Below are positions 46,010 to 63,743 of a DNA stretch of 64,000 nt, one piece after another. Under the pieces are notes generated by a model. It worked only from the letters and a program-made list of their open reading frames with translations, did no database searches and was not told the DNA's origin. Source of the stretch: Eledone cirrhosa. Lineage: Eukaryota > Mollusca > Cephalopoda > Octopoda > Eledonidae. Numbering within the stretch: the first letter of the stretch is position 1; every line of letters begins with the position of its first letter. A program made the position numbers and the translations under genes. The stretch lies in the NCBI GenBank assembly GCA_964016885.1, contig OZ024740.1:301497786-301561785 (forward strand), read 5' to 3'.

Positions 46010-49000
46010 AATTCTAAATTTATATATATATATATATTCATATATTCTAGAATAGTACACCGGTGAAATAAAATTCGAATATTATGAAGCAAGTTTATTT
46101 CCTAATAATTTCTTAGTTACGGAATTCCGAATTACGGCTTTTAACAAGATCTAAGCGATCTGTAATTGTAGGTGTAATCACACATCAAGTAAAAAAATAC
46201 CATGTGTAGTAAGTAAATATTTCTAGTAAAATAGCTAGGTTACCGTCTTCTGTATAACATTACTCGTAAATTCTTCATGTATACTGTAAAATAGTAAATT
46301 TTACTAAGACAATGGGTAACATTCGCTTGCGCTCTGTAATAACGAACATTAGAAAAAACAATCAATATTTGATTCTCTAGCAGGTACAACGATCTGACGT
46401 CATGCACATTCTTCGTAATTGCACGTCAAAACCTTACATATAATGATCTCGTCATATTTTTTTTTCTTTCAAGCACTATGAAAAACGTAGCGTCTATTTG
46501 CCTAAGTGATTAATATATATTTAATGGAAATTTAAAACAGAAGTTATGTGAAGCAAATCATTAGTTGAAGTGTGTTATCTTTTGTTTCTAAATTATATGC
46601 TGACTTGCAAAATTGTAACTAACAAAAATATTACGACTTAACTAACATTATCTTGAGACATTTTATCACAGATGGGTGAATAAAAACATTTGAAATTATA
46701 TATTCAAATGAACATTGAATTCGTTTTCTTTACTTCAAAGTCTATCACATAAACGAAAAGAAATATGCTCATACAAGATTTTCTCATTAGAAATTATTAT
46801 TTTATACAATTTTCTCATATAAAAATTGACGTACCTTATACAAGAGTAGAAAGACATTTCATCAGAAATGAATTGACTATAAATTACAAGTCAAATTATC
46901 ATGAGCAAGCAGAATGTTCCAATAAAAGCAATCAATATTATTTGATATATATTTATATATTTAAATAATTAAAAATGCTTTAAAACTTTCACAAATCTAG
47001 TATATGATGCGTACAGACTTTGAGTAATATTTCTACATTCATGCGGTGTATATGTAGAGATGAGCGTAGATATACGTAAATAGGTATGTAAGTAGAAAAC
47101 TAGACAAAGAGTGGAAGAAGATATAAATTTCAACGAGTATCCAATTGTAGATATATATTCCTAGGCATATATATGCTAGATTATATGTTTATGTAAAAAG
47201 TGATGAGATAATATACTTACATGATAATCAAGGGATTATCAATCTGACGCCAATGTTTCCTTGTTCCTAGCTCACCACTGCCAAATATACAGGGAATTGC
47301 TCTAATAATGCAAACGCATATAACTATAAATCTGATGTGTAGGCACATTTTGTATTCGTATCGTTTTCTACACCATGTCCTGCAGTTAAAGACATAAAAT
47401 ACATTTCAGCGAGCATGGTACAGATAATGGATTTTCATTACTGCAATTGGACTTTCGCGTGTTGTTCAGCAATGCAATACGGTTGCACAGAAATTATATC
47501 ATAGGCTGGAGTAGCAGCAGTACCACGATCAACGATTCTGTTGCTGCCTTCGTTGAAGTGTTATCGGTACGCAAGCACTAGGTTCTAGCATCTTCTACGT
47601 AAATTTGTGATCTAAATAATGAGATCGCATATGTGAGGTTTATGGCCGTTTCTTAATAATTCCTAGCATGTTTTGGCAGGTTTGAATTTATTTGCTTTTA
47701 TTGTGAAACCTGATAATAATTTACACAATAACAACAATAACATCGTCGAATACGTCAGGTAACATATCCATAAACGCGAAAAGATGTAAACAGAAGCAAC
47801 TGCAGAAATCGAGCAATAAAACAATCCTGTGCTTCACTGCTACGATATTTACCATACTAAAGGGATCCGGCCAACCCTTTGGTGTATCATTAGCTGTTCT
47901 ACGAGGTGACTAAAGATAACAATTTAGAGAAAAATTCTGAAGGTTTGAAATTTTGTAAATAGATGAGCCTTTATTGTGAGAAAAGATTTTCCATCTGAGG
48001 CTTATATATTCCTTTAACTTTTATACAGTTGCCTCTTTCTTAAAGAAAGATAAGATCAGATTTTATTTAATACGGATTCCAAACTTCAAACTGCTTTGCC
48101 CTTTTTATGTCACTTTATTTTTTGAATTCGGACCTTTATCTATCTAAATCCCTCTGAACTCAAGTACAATATTATCAACTGAAAAGGTAAAATGAAGAAT
48201 AGACATGTTGATAAGAATCCGAAAAACTAGGTCCACGTTACGGCCAAACTCACAGGTTTGAAACATATATTAGACTAAGTCTATTATCATTAGGCGTTTA
48301 TGTTCCTAGTTCAATTGAGAGTGAGACTCTTATTGTGTTTCGGATTTCTAATATAGGATGAATTAAACCTTTTGTTTTAAACATGTATATACTCCACCAT
48401 TGAATTGGCAGGGACATATCTAGAAAATAAAATTGATTTAAATTTCAGATGAAATTATATTGAAATTTCACGAATACATTTTTGCAATAAAGAAATAAAG
48501 GCAAGAACGACTCTTGTAATAGTATTTGCAAATATTTGAGAGTGAATGTGCTGTTAAGATTTATATAAAAGAAAAAAAGTAAACAAATCCGTATTTGTTA
48601 TAGCTAACTAATTATACATATTTGAAATAGATCTGGATTTGTGAACTTTATTCCATATGTTTTAAGGGATAATGCCCAATAATATAAAGGGATAGGGAAA
48701 CAGTTTCCGGCGAAAAATGAATTGCAATAAACGAATGTATGAGTCTCGTGATGAAATTCATTCATGCATAATGTGGAGTATACAAAAGTAAAATTAGTAC
48801 ATTTATTTATTTAAACGTTTTAGTTCAGATTTTCTAGAATTTGTTTTTTCATAGTTCAGAGGTTGTTATTACATTTAATGAAAGGGAGAATCGAAGGTAG
48901 CCTCAACCCTAATACCTACTTGGAAGTAACGCAACAGGCAAAATACACAGAAAAGTCAGGCGGATGGGTTAAATCGGACGAAAGACTGAGTTTACATTGT

Positions 49001-50880
49001 AAGTAGATAAACAATGTGATTTCATATCAGAAGCAAAGTGTCGGAATAATATCCACATGGTATTTCTTCAGGTCTCTAACGTTTCCACTGCTTCAATGTG
49101 CTGGACGATGTTGACTTCGAAGAAACTGGAATCCATTGATGTGATGTGCATAATTGTTTACGCAATCGTGTCACATCATACGAAATCCAAAGTCCTAAAA
49201 ATATCTGGGATTTTATTCGTATAGATTTGTTCTATGAAAGTTGCTTATATGCATTCATTCGGTGAAATCTTCCATTGTTATAATCTACTTTTATTTTGTT
49301 AAATACGAAATTTACTTTTCGTCTTCAAACCACAATAGTAACGGACAGATATCTCTTTTTTCAACATTCATACTATTAGTTTCTGTTCAGAAAATTAAAA
49401 TTAAATGTATGCCCGATGTAACATGAGGCCTAATCGATGCTATATCTCGAGAACATTATGCTTTCTTTCTTTTTCATATGCATAAATTAAAAAATCTACA
49501 TTAGCTATTGAAACAATATGTAGATTTTATATTTGCCAATCGATGTCGGCTGTTTGATTTGACAAAATGGGTAATGAAGCGTATTGAACTGAATGAGGTT
49601 TTTCCATTATTGAAGTGAAGAAATTACATTCTTCCCCAATAAACACAGGGCCGCTCTTTCTCACATGTGTTAAGGGAGATCTTATCATACATCACAGTCT
49701 CTTAGATCGCCGGTGCGCAAACATTTCATAGAAGCGAAAAAGAAAATTAAATATCCTGAAAAATTAACATTTAAGTGCTTTAGTTAAATTGTGTCGGCTT
49801 TTATAAGCGATTTATATGGCACAACACTGTAAATAATTATTTACAAAAATTACTATACATGAGGATTATTTTTATTATTGCATTTTCCTCTTTTTATTAT
49901 TGTTAGAGAAAAAGATGCATACTGTGACAATACATTGATTGAAGTACGTTTTCAATTATACATGTCAATGTATATCTATTTCTTGAAGTAAGTAAAACCA
50001 ATTATGAAAATATGACAGCTATTAATAAAACTATAGCGCTAGAAGAGTGATATCGAATCAGTAGAGTATAATAAATGCGATGCGATATTAATGTGACAGA
50101 CATCAGTAGATTGGTTAATTGTACACTAAGTTATAGAAGAGAAATATGCCGTCAAACATTCACAAAAACTTAGATGTTGTCTCACGTTAGGTCAAGCAAT
50201 TATAATATTGTGTTAAATATAGTTTTACAGGGAAATAAATTACAAGCGGAATTTGATTGCTAGACATTCAACTATCCATTGGAGAATTTACTTGAAGAGA
50301 AGCTAATTGCTATGGTAAATATAATTCATTACTTTCAAAACGTTAAAATAACTGACAATAGAATAGAAGTTTACAAAAATCACAAATCATGTACACTTTG
50401 ACTAATTCTTGTGGATTTTCGCATATGACGAATTCTGCCTTATACTTAACATTCGTCGAGAATCTGGTCAAGAACGGAAATGTCTACAAACAAATAAAAA
50501 TGAAGCTTCTGATTCTCGTGACACATATATAACTAAGGTCCATAATTGAACCTATTTCAAACAATCTCTGTATTTAACCTATTTAAGCTTATGACAAATA
50601 GATGGTGCACTCAGGTTGAGATTATTGTTAACTTACCAGATCGTTATTAGAGGAATACTGACTGAACACGTTTGAATGACACGATTACGTTGTAGCACTG
50701 ACTGTATGTATGTATTTATGGACTCGTCAATCCCGAGGGATAGTAGGGGCGCCCTATTGTCATTCAGAGTTTCTAGGGCAATTCTAACTCTCGTCTGAAT
50801 TCAACATATTTCTTTCAGAGAAGAATAGGAAGAGAGAAAATAAGTGGGAAAGAGATATAGAGGAGAAATCCCTTCCAGTA
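46010..50880. other. Unique AT-rich DNA almost free of microsatellites
   Basis: No exon, SINE or palindromic repeat recognised. It begins after a 20-base TA run. Contrast with the neighbouring 10-kb blocks is clear. Confidence 0.5.
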
Positions 50881-50884
50881 ATAG

Positions 50885-51005
50885 ACTAGTATATTTTTAT
50901 CGACATTAAATAGATGAGAGGTAAATTTCACCTCGGCAGACCCAATGAGTGTCAGACCCAATACCACAAAGAAATCTATCCGATCTTCTTATGCCAATTT
51001 GCAGC
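50885..51005 (-). mobile_element. Possible decayed SINE fragment
   Basis: TAGTATATTTTTATCGAC, AGGTAAATTTCACCTCGGCA and GTCAGACCC loosely match the complement of the tRNA-derived SINE body. Weak similarity. Confidence 0.35.
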
Positions 51006-52119
51006 TTTCACGTAGTTTTAGTTACGCCTAAATCCATACGATTACTACTTAGCTATATAATATCTACTGTGTATTTTAATTCTTCAAATGGTTGTAATAC
51101 TACGCTTCCGAACTCGTAATTACATTTTACTACATGAATCATTAATTTTCTTATTTTCAAAATGAGATAAAAATATTACTACTGATTTTTGAATTATTAA
51201 GTGATGTGTAGGTAATATTGTTACTCTCTGACCCGTGTGTACATTATAAATTGATGTCTATTAGGTTGAGAGAAATTCTTCTTAGTTTGAATGAAACAAT
51301 TGAATTGTTAGATGTCACCTTTTCTAGGTACTGATGATGTCAAATGAATTCATTCATAAATAAGTTCATGCAGTTGCTTAAGGTATATGATTTTATCACT
51401 AATATTATAGTAATGGATTTAAAAATAAAGCTAAATATTTAAAATGTCAAGTGGTCGTTTCGAAATGTCAACTGGTATTATGACGTTTCAAGCATTCAGC
51501 AAACACATAAAACAGTAGAAATATTCTTTCTTTTCCTAATCAACATAACTGCATTCCTTCAATTTCTATTGATAGAAATGAATTATACATCTTGCCAACA
51601 GTGTGGAATATGATGGGGTAACGAAATTCATTAAGACCAAACATATCCTTTGCATATACGAGATGGTATTAAATGTATATATACGCCTTGTTGTTGGATA
51701 CCTAACAGTATTTATTACTCTAATTAGTCCTATGTTTAGACTGTCAGTAAACATCAATTTCACAACTTATTATAGTGCGGGAGTGGAATTAATTGGAAAT
51801 ATGGAGCATTTGACAAAAGCGATACTACTGTTATTTACGTTCTGCGACTATATGCCTTTCTGGTCAATTTGTTGTATTCTTAATACGTAACTCGATTTAC
51901 TATCACATTAATTATTTTAACAGGAAGCCTACTCTGTTTTCAGTATATTCTTCATTTGTACTATTTTCGGAGGCTTTGGGAAATGTTTTGAGCACTGCCA
52001 CCTGTACAATCATGGTTTATGCAGAAAAAAAAAACATTATTTTTTGTTTGCCTATCCTATCATTCTTCAATGGAGTCTTCAGTTCAATGTGTGAGGGAAT
52101 GGTTGGTAAGTGATGAAAT
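51006..52119. other. Unique AT-rich DNA, no gene supported
   Basis: A 95-codon frame at 51603-51890 is hydrophobic-rich but resembles no family I know. Confidence 0.45.
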
Positions 52120-52310
52120 ACATGTTTCCACTTTAGGCACAAATCTAGCAATTTGAAGGGAGGGTCGATTAAATCGACCACAAATCATTACTGGTGAATT
52201 ATTTTATCGGCTTCGTGGGGCTGACAGGAAAGCTAACTTCGGGGTGGGGATTTGAACTCATAACGTAAAGAGACGTAACTCTATGTCTCGAAGAATGGTC
52301 AATGGCGATC
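52120..52310 (-). mobile_element. tRNA-derived SINE, copy 8 (decayed, long-tail variant)
   Basis: GTTTCCACTTTAGGCACAAA, GGGTCGATTAAATCGACC and GATTTGAACTCATAACG. It shares the extra ATCGACC block with copy 3. Confidence 0.72.
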
Positions 52311-53827
52311 TATTGTTATTTCAAATATTGCGTTATTATTTTATTTATTATCGTTTAAACAGCTGCATTTACCGGCTTGTCATTTAAAGCCCAATAATTC
52401 TACAGGATAGTTTTAACATCTCTAATGAGCAAAGATATACCGCAGTTTCAGGAACATTTAGAGAAAATCGTATTTAAAATGTTTGTAAACAATGATCTAC
52501 TGCAATACGTCCCTCAGTCACATTGCTGATATTGTAATTCTCACTACATTGGCCCTATATTTACAAATACTTATCACCCATTGGAATTATTTATTTCACT
52601 TGTAACCTTTGACATGTTAAACACTCGGATATGGATGTCTGACTGCTAGTTACATAGATAATTACATGCAGCTGAACATTTAGAACATCCTGTACTATAT
52701 ATATTAGATAATACCGTAGATGTAATATACCACTAGCAACGATCCACTGATTTCCTATGTGTAGATCACTTGATCGTGAGTAAAATACTTCAGAGAAATA
52801 GATAACTTTATGTCCACAATAAAATGATTATATATTTAATATATATAAAGACGTTTGTCTAATTGAAACCAAACAACAGTGACAGTGAAATGAAGTTAAC
52901 TACGAATTATGATACTCCCGATCTGTCTTTGTTTTTTTTTTAAATTCTTTTTTCATGCAAAATCAGGCTTACTATACTAGCATATATGATTCCAAACGGC
53001 TTGATTGAAATTCAGAGCAATGTTTTATCTAATGATTCAGATTTTTAGTCCTATTCAAAGCATTCTCAACGTTATGCATATAAAAATCAATATACCTGTA
53101 AAAATCGATTCACACTGACAATATGAAGAAACTGTTTATTTCTCAAGAGATCCCTTCGTTACATTCTATATTAAAATTGTATACCCATGATTTCCATGAT
53201 TGTATGAGACACGTAAATTCCAGATCAATAGATGTTATGGTTTATGCACTTTACTATACGATAAATCTAAAGCATCTCAGCCAGAAGCCATTCATTATCA
53301 ATCGGTTCATTGGATGCATAATAAATCACTGATCATACATGGATTGATGCATTAGGCTGCGTTGATATGAAACAGTAAAGATATTTCGGTGGAAGGTAAC
53401 TATGGTCATGGGTAAGTTGGAGCTCTCAGAACATGGGCTTTTCCAGCTAACCTTCTGATTTGATATTTAAATGCTCTAGCAATCCGGAAAGTGATAAATC
53501 TAAGCCAGCTTTGCGCTGTGATCTATTTAATTTTTCATTAGAGTTAACAAATAACTTCCTAATAGTTAAACAGAAACACCGGTAATCGGTGTCACGTGTC
53601 GGCTAATAGATGATTAATTGATGGCGTAATTAACATATGAATTCACTAGTAATTTCGTTATATAAATCGGGGTAATGTTTCAACACGTTTCCTTTTACCA
53701 GGTTCGCAAAAACACAAGGTTGCACCGCTGTCATTCATATTGTGCAGCTGTTTAAGAAGTCTTAAAATACATTGCTAATATTTCCCAGCGAATTAAGATG
53801 TTTAAGTTAATTGCCTCTTTTACGTCT
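52311..53827. other. Unique AT-rich DNA, no gene seen
   Basis: Nothing recognised. Confidence 0.45.
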
Positions 53828-53918
53828 ACTACACCTCCTCCTCCTCCTCCTCCTCATCATCATCATCATCATCCTAGTCCTCCTACTCATACTACTACTA
53901 CTACTACTACTACTACAA
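53828..53918. repeat. Compound (CCT)n-(CAT)n-(ACT)n microsatellite
   Basis: Trinucleotide repeats in sequence. The 61-codon frame over them is an artefact. Confidence 0.95.
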
Positions 53919-56850
53919 ACGGTGACGATGATGTTGACAACGATAGAACGACGGCACTGATGTCTAAATTATTGTGTAGATAATAAATAAAAGTCATTGA
54001 TTTGAATAGGCGCACATTATTGAGTATAGCCGACTATTTTGACGCAATTGAGAAAGAGTTTATACAATACTCTGTAAAGGTAAAACACCAGAGAGGAATA
54101 CCATATAATCATGTCATCTTTGTAAATTTGATGAAAATTCGCCAAACCATTACTAACAAAATCTCCCCAAGAAAGTGCTGAATATGTTATTGGAAGCTTT
54201 CATAGTTAATTACAGGAATATAAAATAACAATTAGTAGATTAACATTATAATCGTAATGCCAAGATACATATTTGCGTTAATAAAAATTAATCCCAGCCT
54301 GGAAAAGAGAGGAACACAAATCTTTCCATCAACAAATATTATATGGAGATGAGCATTTGTGGTTGAATTCGGTGTTTAGCATTAAATGTGAAAACAGGAC
54401 AATTGTTCGGTCTTATTAAACTACAATTGTTAGGTTTCCCCATACATATTGACTAAGGCCATACATGTACGGCTTACATCTATCTTTTTTCCGTCACAAT
54501 AATTGATTCATTAACCAAAACATTATAAATATATTGAAAATATTTCCCATTATGTACAGTATAAACATATATGTAAGTGCACGTTACCTATTAGTGAGGT
54601 GCGCTGAAAATATGATATTATCAATTCATAAAATTACCGTAATAAGAAAGAATGTCATTAGTAATAATGAATATTGGGGTAGAAAACGGGTTAGGTAAGT
54701 AAAATTAAAACTAACCTAGATCCATTCAATCGCTATAAAAATAATTGCATAAAAGAAAACGTTACGTAGCTAATTAGAGAAGATGGCTCACTGTAATGTA
54801 GTCATTACCACACACAATTTTTAAATTACAAATATTAAGTACGCATTACAACCGTATTCTTGTTTTAATCCTTTCTTTTCCGTCAAAAAGCATAACGTTT
54901 TAATTCGTTAATACCCTCATTTTAGCAATTAATTTGTCTGCAAAGTATTATTCTAATATTCTAAGAAATGATATATGTCAGTTGTCACAAAATGTTTTCA
55001 CCTCAATGTTAAAATTAAAGTTTATAGTAATGCCACCGTATCCCTGCGTGATAAAAGGTCCCATTTTCATTCTAGTCTATGATAATATAAGTCATAGATT
55101 ATATAAGGAATATAATGTTTTAGTTGTATATATAACAAACCAAAACATTAGCTAATTCTATGTATCATGACGTTAACTGTTCGAAATATATTCATTTAAT
55201 CATAATAACACCATTGAGAACTTTTGACAGTTAATCAATTTATCTGTTAAATTGTCAAATAGAAATATCTCAAGTACAGTAAAATGTCAATATAACGTAG
55301 GTAAATTTACCAAGATAAAAATAGATTGCTAATCATGATTATATATTACATACACTTATCTAATAAATTTGCAACTCCAAAATATAGTGTAGATGCGGAT
55401 ACTGTTAATTTTTATAGCAATATCGAAGTACGAATGAATAGGTTAGCTTTTGACACTCGCTTTAGCTTTAAAATAGATCTCCTTAGACAAAAAATATTCT
55501 GTTTGAAAAGGATACGAATTCGATGTCTCATTTAATCATAGATTTTCACAAATCAGCCCGAATTAGGTTTAAGTATAAGCATTAAGAATATCTATATTAG
55601 AATTCTAATATTTGTAACGTCAGCATACATTGAAGTTAGAAATGGCTCTCTTTTTCCTATCGCCTCTACAATCGTGTCACAATCTGAGTAAATATGATTA
55701 TGATTAGAGATGATATAAATATATCACTTTGTAGAGAAACTATTGAATAAAATTCTATTTGAAATACAAAACAAATATTGAAATGTACTCGCTAGTTTGT
55801 GGAAAACTGTCGAAATATGAAGTGTCAAAGTTAGTCAATCTATTCTGTCACACTATATTTGAGGAAACACTATTGTTGACTAACCTGCACCCAGCAATTC
55901 TCTCTTGAATGAAACAATTCTTTGAGTTAGTAGATGAACACGCCCATATACACGCACATATAGAGAGAGACAGAGATGCACATACAAAGATACACATCGA
56001 ACAAAATTAGCACTGCTCCATCAAACACAGAAACACGAAGACACAAACACAAATAGAATATAAATATAACAGCACGCACACTCAAAACATTGACGTCATC
56101 CAAAAATGCATAACATTATCAATGTCAGATTGGAGTACTCTGCAGCCATCTCAGCATAACATTCCGAATCACGAACTACTTCACCACCCAGCACACACAT
56201 CCTGATAAATAAATTCTTCGACATTCCAATATCTTCTTTCTTTTGTATTTAATCCTCCTGCTGAAGGAATAACCTCCGAAACTTTGAGGCATTCGTTTCC
56301 AATTTTAAAAACGTTGATACTCATTGTGTATTTCTATTTCTGTGGTTGTCTTCTGCAAACAGGACGCAGCCAAGAGATACCACCCGACCCCAGACATAGA
56401 ACCTAACACACTCTCCCTTTACCCTTCCCTTTATCTGTAACCATATAGTGCTGTCTCTTTGTAAATATTTCCATCAATATTTGCAATGCTTTTTATGCAA
56501 CTGCGAAAAAGTAAACACTTATTGCATCTTGAACTAGATATGTGTATACCATTTTAGTATACGTAAGTAAGACTTGTGATTGTGTTCTGTCGTTATTATA
56601 AGATGGGGTCAGGTGTGATTCCGCATATTCAAAGAAGGCTTCTGTTTATAATAGCTATTATGGACGATATATCCAGTAATAAACCACTGGTGGGAGAACA
56701 CCCCATAGGTAAAATTGGTAAACCTTAAAATATATATATATATAAATATACGTAGACATAATCATTTCCAAGGGCTTTTTTCCTAAATTGCTTGACTATA
56801 TGCCACACCCAGAAACCTGCGTTGTAGCCATTTATCTTTCCGTTGCCTTC
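53919..56850. other. Unique AT-rich DNA, no gene seen
   Basis: No shared repeat or supported frame to 56850 apart from a short TA run at 56730-56745. Confidence 0.5.
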
Positions 56851-56852
<2 letters not shown>

Positions 56853-56898
<46 letters not shown>

Positions 56899-56995
56899 CA
56901 AGAAAGAAGTGTGACATGGTTTTGCTATACAATAAGGGCTTTATTCACATTGTATAGCAAACCATGTTACTCTTCTTTCTTGATTTATTATTACT
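56853..56995. repeat. (TA)n with a 95-bp hairpin
   Basis: TA to 56895. Then AATCAAGAAAGAAG...GCTATACAAT pairs with its complement ending ATTGTATAGC...CTTTCTTGATT at 56986. No hammerhead core. Confidence 0.8.
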
Positions 56996-57155
56996 CCAAG
57001 CGTAAACTACATAGAAATCACCGCGTACTCGCAGCATCACTATGGAAAAGTCTTGTTGAGTCAAACTTAGCCAAGCATTAATACTACCCGCTGCTCGGAG
57101 TACTCTAACTGGACTGCATCTAAGTGGACTCCTACAACAATAATTTGTTATCCCG

Positions 57156-57335
57156 TATATATATATATATATATATATAAGCTTTCACCGTAGTTTTTAC
57201 TAAAGGAATTTTAGCATGATATTGCGGTTTAGAATCCTCTAAGGAATGAAAAAAGGTGAGTATTATTTTTAGAGGGTTCTATACAGCATTATCAGGCTAA
57301 AATTTCTTTAGACAAAAAGTAAGGCGAAAGCTTCT
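57156..57335. mobile_element. (TA)n with 155-bp inverted repeat
   Basis: AAGCTTTCACCGTAGTTTTT at 57179 pairs imperfectly with the complement of the segment ending AAAAGTAAGGCGAAAGCTT at 57332. GAAAGCUU is present but no CUGANGA. Confidence 0.7.
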
Positions 57336-57374
57336 ATTTCTAGTCTCAAAATCGCTTGCCATTTCCTAACATAC

Positions 57375-57713
<339 letters not shown>

Positions 57714-57779
57714 TATATATATATATGTATATGGGTGTGTGTCTGTGTGTGTGTATGTGTGTGTGTGTCTGTGTGTGAC

Positions 57780-58560
57780 GATCATTTAAATGTACATTAA
57801 ATGCATTTTTGAATGTATGCTCTGTGAATAATGTATCTATACATTGAGTTGACCGTGAACGTTGGATCATGTTCAGATGCTCTACATCCTTCGCTCCAAC
57901 ACTTTATTAAATCGCATGGAGCTGAAACCTCAACCTGCCTAACGTATACCTGTTTTATCAACTTTCCTGGACTTCAAGTAATTCTTGCATTCATACGTAA
58001 ACGCTTCTGTAGATATCCTTTCCGCAACGGCTGGTGTTTTAGCCTTCTCATTAATATTCCATATCATTTATATTTATTATATTTATTCGTGTCAATTAAT
58101 CCGCTAGTATCAGGTTTCTCCCTTGTGTACCCGCGGAGAATTTGATAGATATTGTCACCATTTCTATTTTGTCATGGTAACTCAACAAAATGTTCTATTT
58201 TGATATTCCTTTGTTTTTATCATATATGTTTTCGTAGAATTACAATATATATATAAGTACTGCTCACACGCATATATATATTTCTTTTATATCTAAATAT
58301 CATATTATATTGTGTGAAATCTTTCAGCATTACGGTTAAATTGTTCAGCAGTAATTTCATTGTTTCATAGATTTCATATTGCACAGGATTTACATATTCT
58401 ATATCTATATTCTGTGAATCTTTATTGAATTTTCCTTACTTAAAAGTTATTTAAACTTTAGAATTATGATAATCACATATGTTATCGTGATTTTATGTAT
58501 CTAAACTCCCATAAAATATAGCAGACACAGCCATGCTGTAATGATATTTATATATAGTAA
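57780..58560. other. Unassigned DNA, no gene supported
   Basis: A 104-codon frame at 57831-58145 shows no family resemblance. Confidence 0.45.
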
Positions 58561-58561
58561 G

Positions 58562-61860
<3,299 letters not shown>

Positions 61861-61861
61861 C

Positions 61862-61903
61862 ACACTGACATACACAAACACACACACACACGCACGCACA
61901 TAT

Positions 61904-61956
<53 letters not shown>
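61862..61956. repeat. (CA)n and (TA)n tracts
   Basis: CA-rich to about 61900, then TA at 61908-61955. Confidence 0.9.
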
Positions 61957-61958
<2 letters not shown>

Positions 61959-62021
61959 AGGGTAAAATGACAGCAGGCTGGACAGGTTATATTCCTTTAA
62001 AATATATATATATATACTAGC

Positions 62022-63288
62022 AGAATGGCCCGGCGTTACTCGGGATATGCTCTAGGGTTCTTATATATTTGATATATATTTATCCTTATTGAGCCTCGTG
62101 AAATAAATATGTTTATTTATATTTTTTTCTTGCGTATGCAAAAATATCTGTAGACGAATATATAATTATATATATATCTATATATCTAAAACAGAGAATG
62201 TCTGGCTGTCAGCTCACTAAAACTTGAGAACCACCCAACCGATTGTTTTCAAACTTTACACATGTAATACTTATGGTCCTGTGAGTGTTTTGAGCAAAAC
62301 ATATTTCAAATTTTCAAAGCCCTAGGGACCGCATTAGGCGATTTAGCGATCTCTCTTTATCATTCTTAGTCTTTCTTTTTAGATAGATACATAGATATAA
62401 TGTTGCCCCCTTATAATATCTGTATGTATGTCTGGCTGTCTGAATTACGTCATCATGACGCGATCAGTGTGTGTATATATATGTATCGTAATGCAGACAG
62501 CAAGACATATAGCTTTCCTTCCCCTCTTCCAGCGTCTCTCTCTCCCACCATCCCCCTCTTTTAGTCTGTCTGTTTCTTTCACTCTCACTCTTTCTCTTTA
62601 AAACTCACTCACATTAATACTAAAGGGTTAAGGTATTGTTCTCAAAATAAATAATATTAAATCTATGAGATTTTTATTTAATGTGAGATAAAGCCTTTAC
62701 CATGAAAATAATATAGTATATATTGAGTAATGTAAATGCTAAAGGGTTAATTCCATCAGACCATGTGAGAGAGTTTATAATCACTCACGCACACATACAC
62801 ACTCACCCATGCAAACGCACACAAACTAACACACACACGCAATAGTTATTCCACTGTCATGTATCTTTGACGCATACAACTCTCAAAAGACGGCGTCTGT
62901 CACTCTCTCTCCCGCTATCCCCCTCTTTTAGTCGGTCTGTTTCTTTCACTCTCACTCTTTCTCTCTGTAACTCGTTCACATTTCTCCCCTCTATCGAAAA
63001 ACGCTGTGACGAATGGGGAGAAGGAGGAGGAGGAGTAGAGAGCCACTTCTTCACTTCGCCTCTCCGTTTCTTTCTCTCCCCTCTCACTCCCTCATTATGT
63101 ACATACACTGGCCACTTCACTAATTCGATCCCTAGGTCAGAATGATTTGAATTGTTGGGGGGTCAAAACACTCCCGGGGCCATACGGGTTACATGTGTAA
63201 AGTTTGAAAAAGAACGATTGGGTACTTCTCGAGTTTTAGGGAAACAGACACACAGACAGACATCCTCTGTTTTATATATATAGATAAT
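62022..63288. mobile_element. Nested element with terminal inverted repeats, about 1.1-1.27 kb
   Basis: At 62022 a CTAGCAGAATGGCCCGGCG segment with a GCCC/GGGC-type hairpin follows (TA)n. From 62175 an arm (TCTAAAACAGAGAATGTCTG, CTAAAACTTGAGAACCACCC, CAAACTTTACACATGTAA) is repeated inverted at 63190-63285. Between them a segment of about 65 bases (CTCTTTTAGTCTGTCTGTTT) occurs twice, at 62535-62600 and 62903-62970. No transposase frame is recognised. Confidence 0.7.
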
Positions 63289-63329
63289 TGTGTGCGCGTG
63301 TGTATGTATATATATATTGAAGAATCCAT

Positions 63330-63332
63330 GCA

Positions 63333-63366
<34 letters not shown>
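63330..63366. repeat. (TA)n microsatellite
   Basis: TA repeat of about 28 bases. Confidence 0.9.
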
Positions 63367-63369
<3 letters not shown>

Positions 63370-63743
63370 GCATTACGTTTCGCTTTTTCTACCCGCCGAA
63401 GTGCGATTTTTGCTGAATTTATATTTGTATTAATCTCCCGAGTCTTACAATTAACTCGTTAATAAGACCGTGTAAGATTTTATGTTCCCCAGTTCTAAGT
63501 TTGATTTCCTGGTGTAATGTATCCCATTACTATAATAATATACTATTATGTAATCAGAAGTTTGGGTTGGTGGTCAGGAGTTTTATATTTCGAAATGTTC
63601 ATGTTTTTCAAGAAAAACACAATTTTTTTCAATTTATCAGTTCATATAATTAAATCAACAGAGTATATATTTATTTTATTATACAAGCTTATCAAAAGCA
63701 AACAAGTAAAAACAAATAACACTTTTAAAGCAACTTATACACG

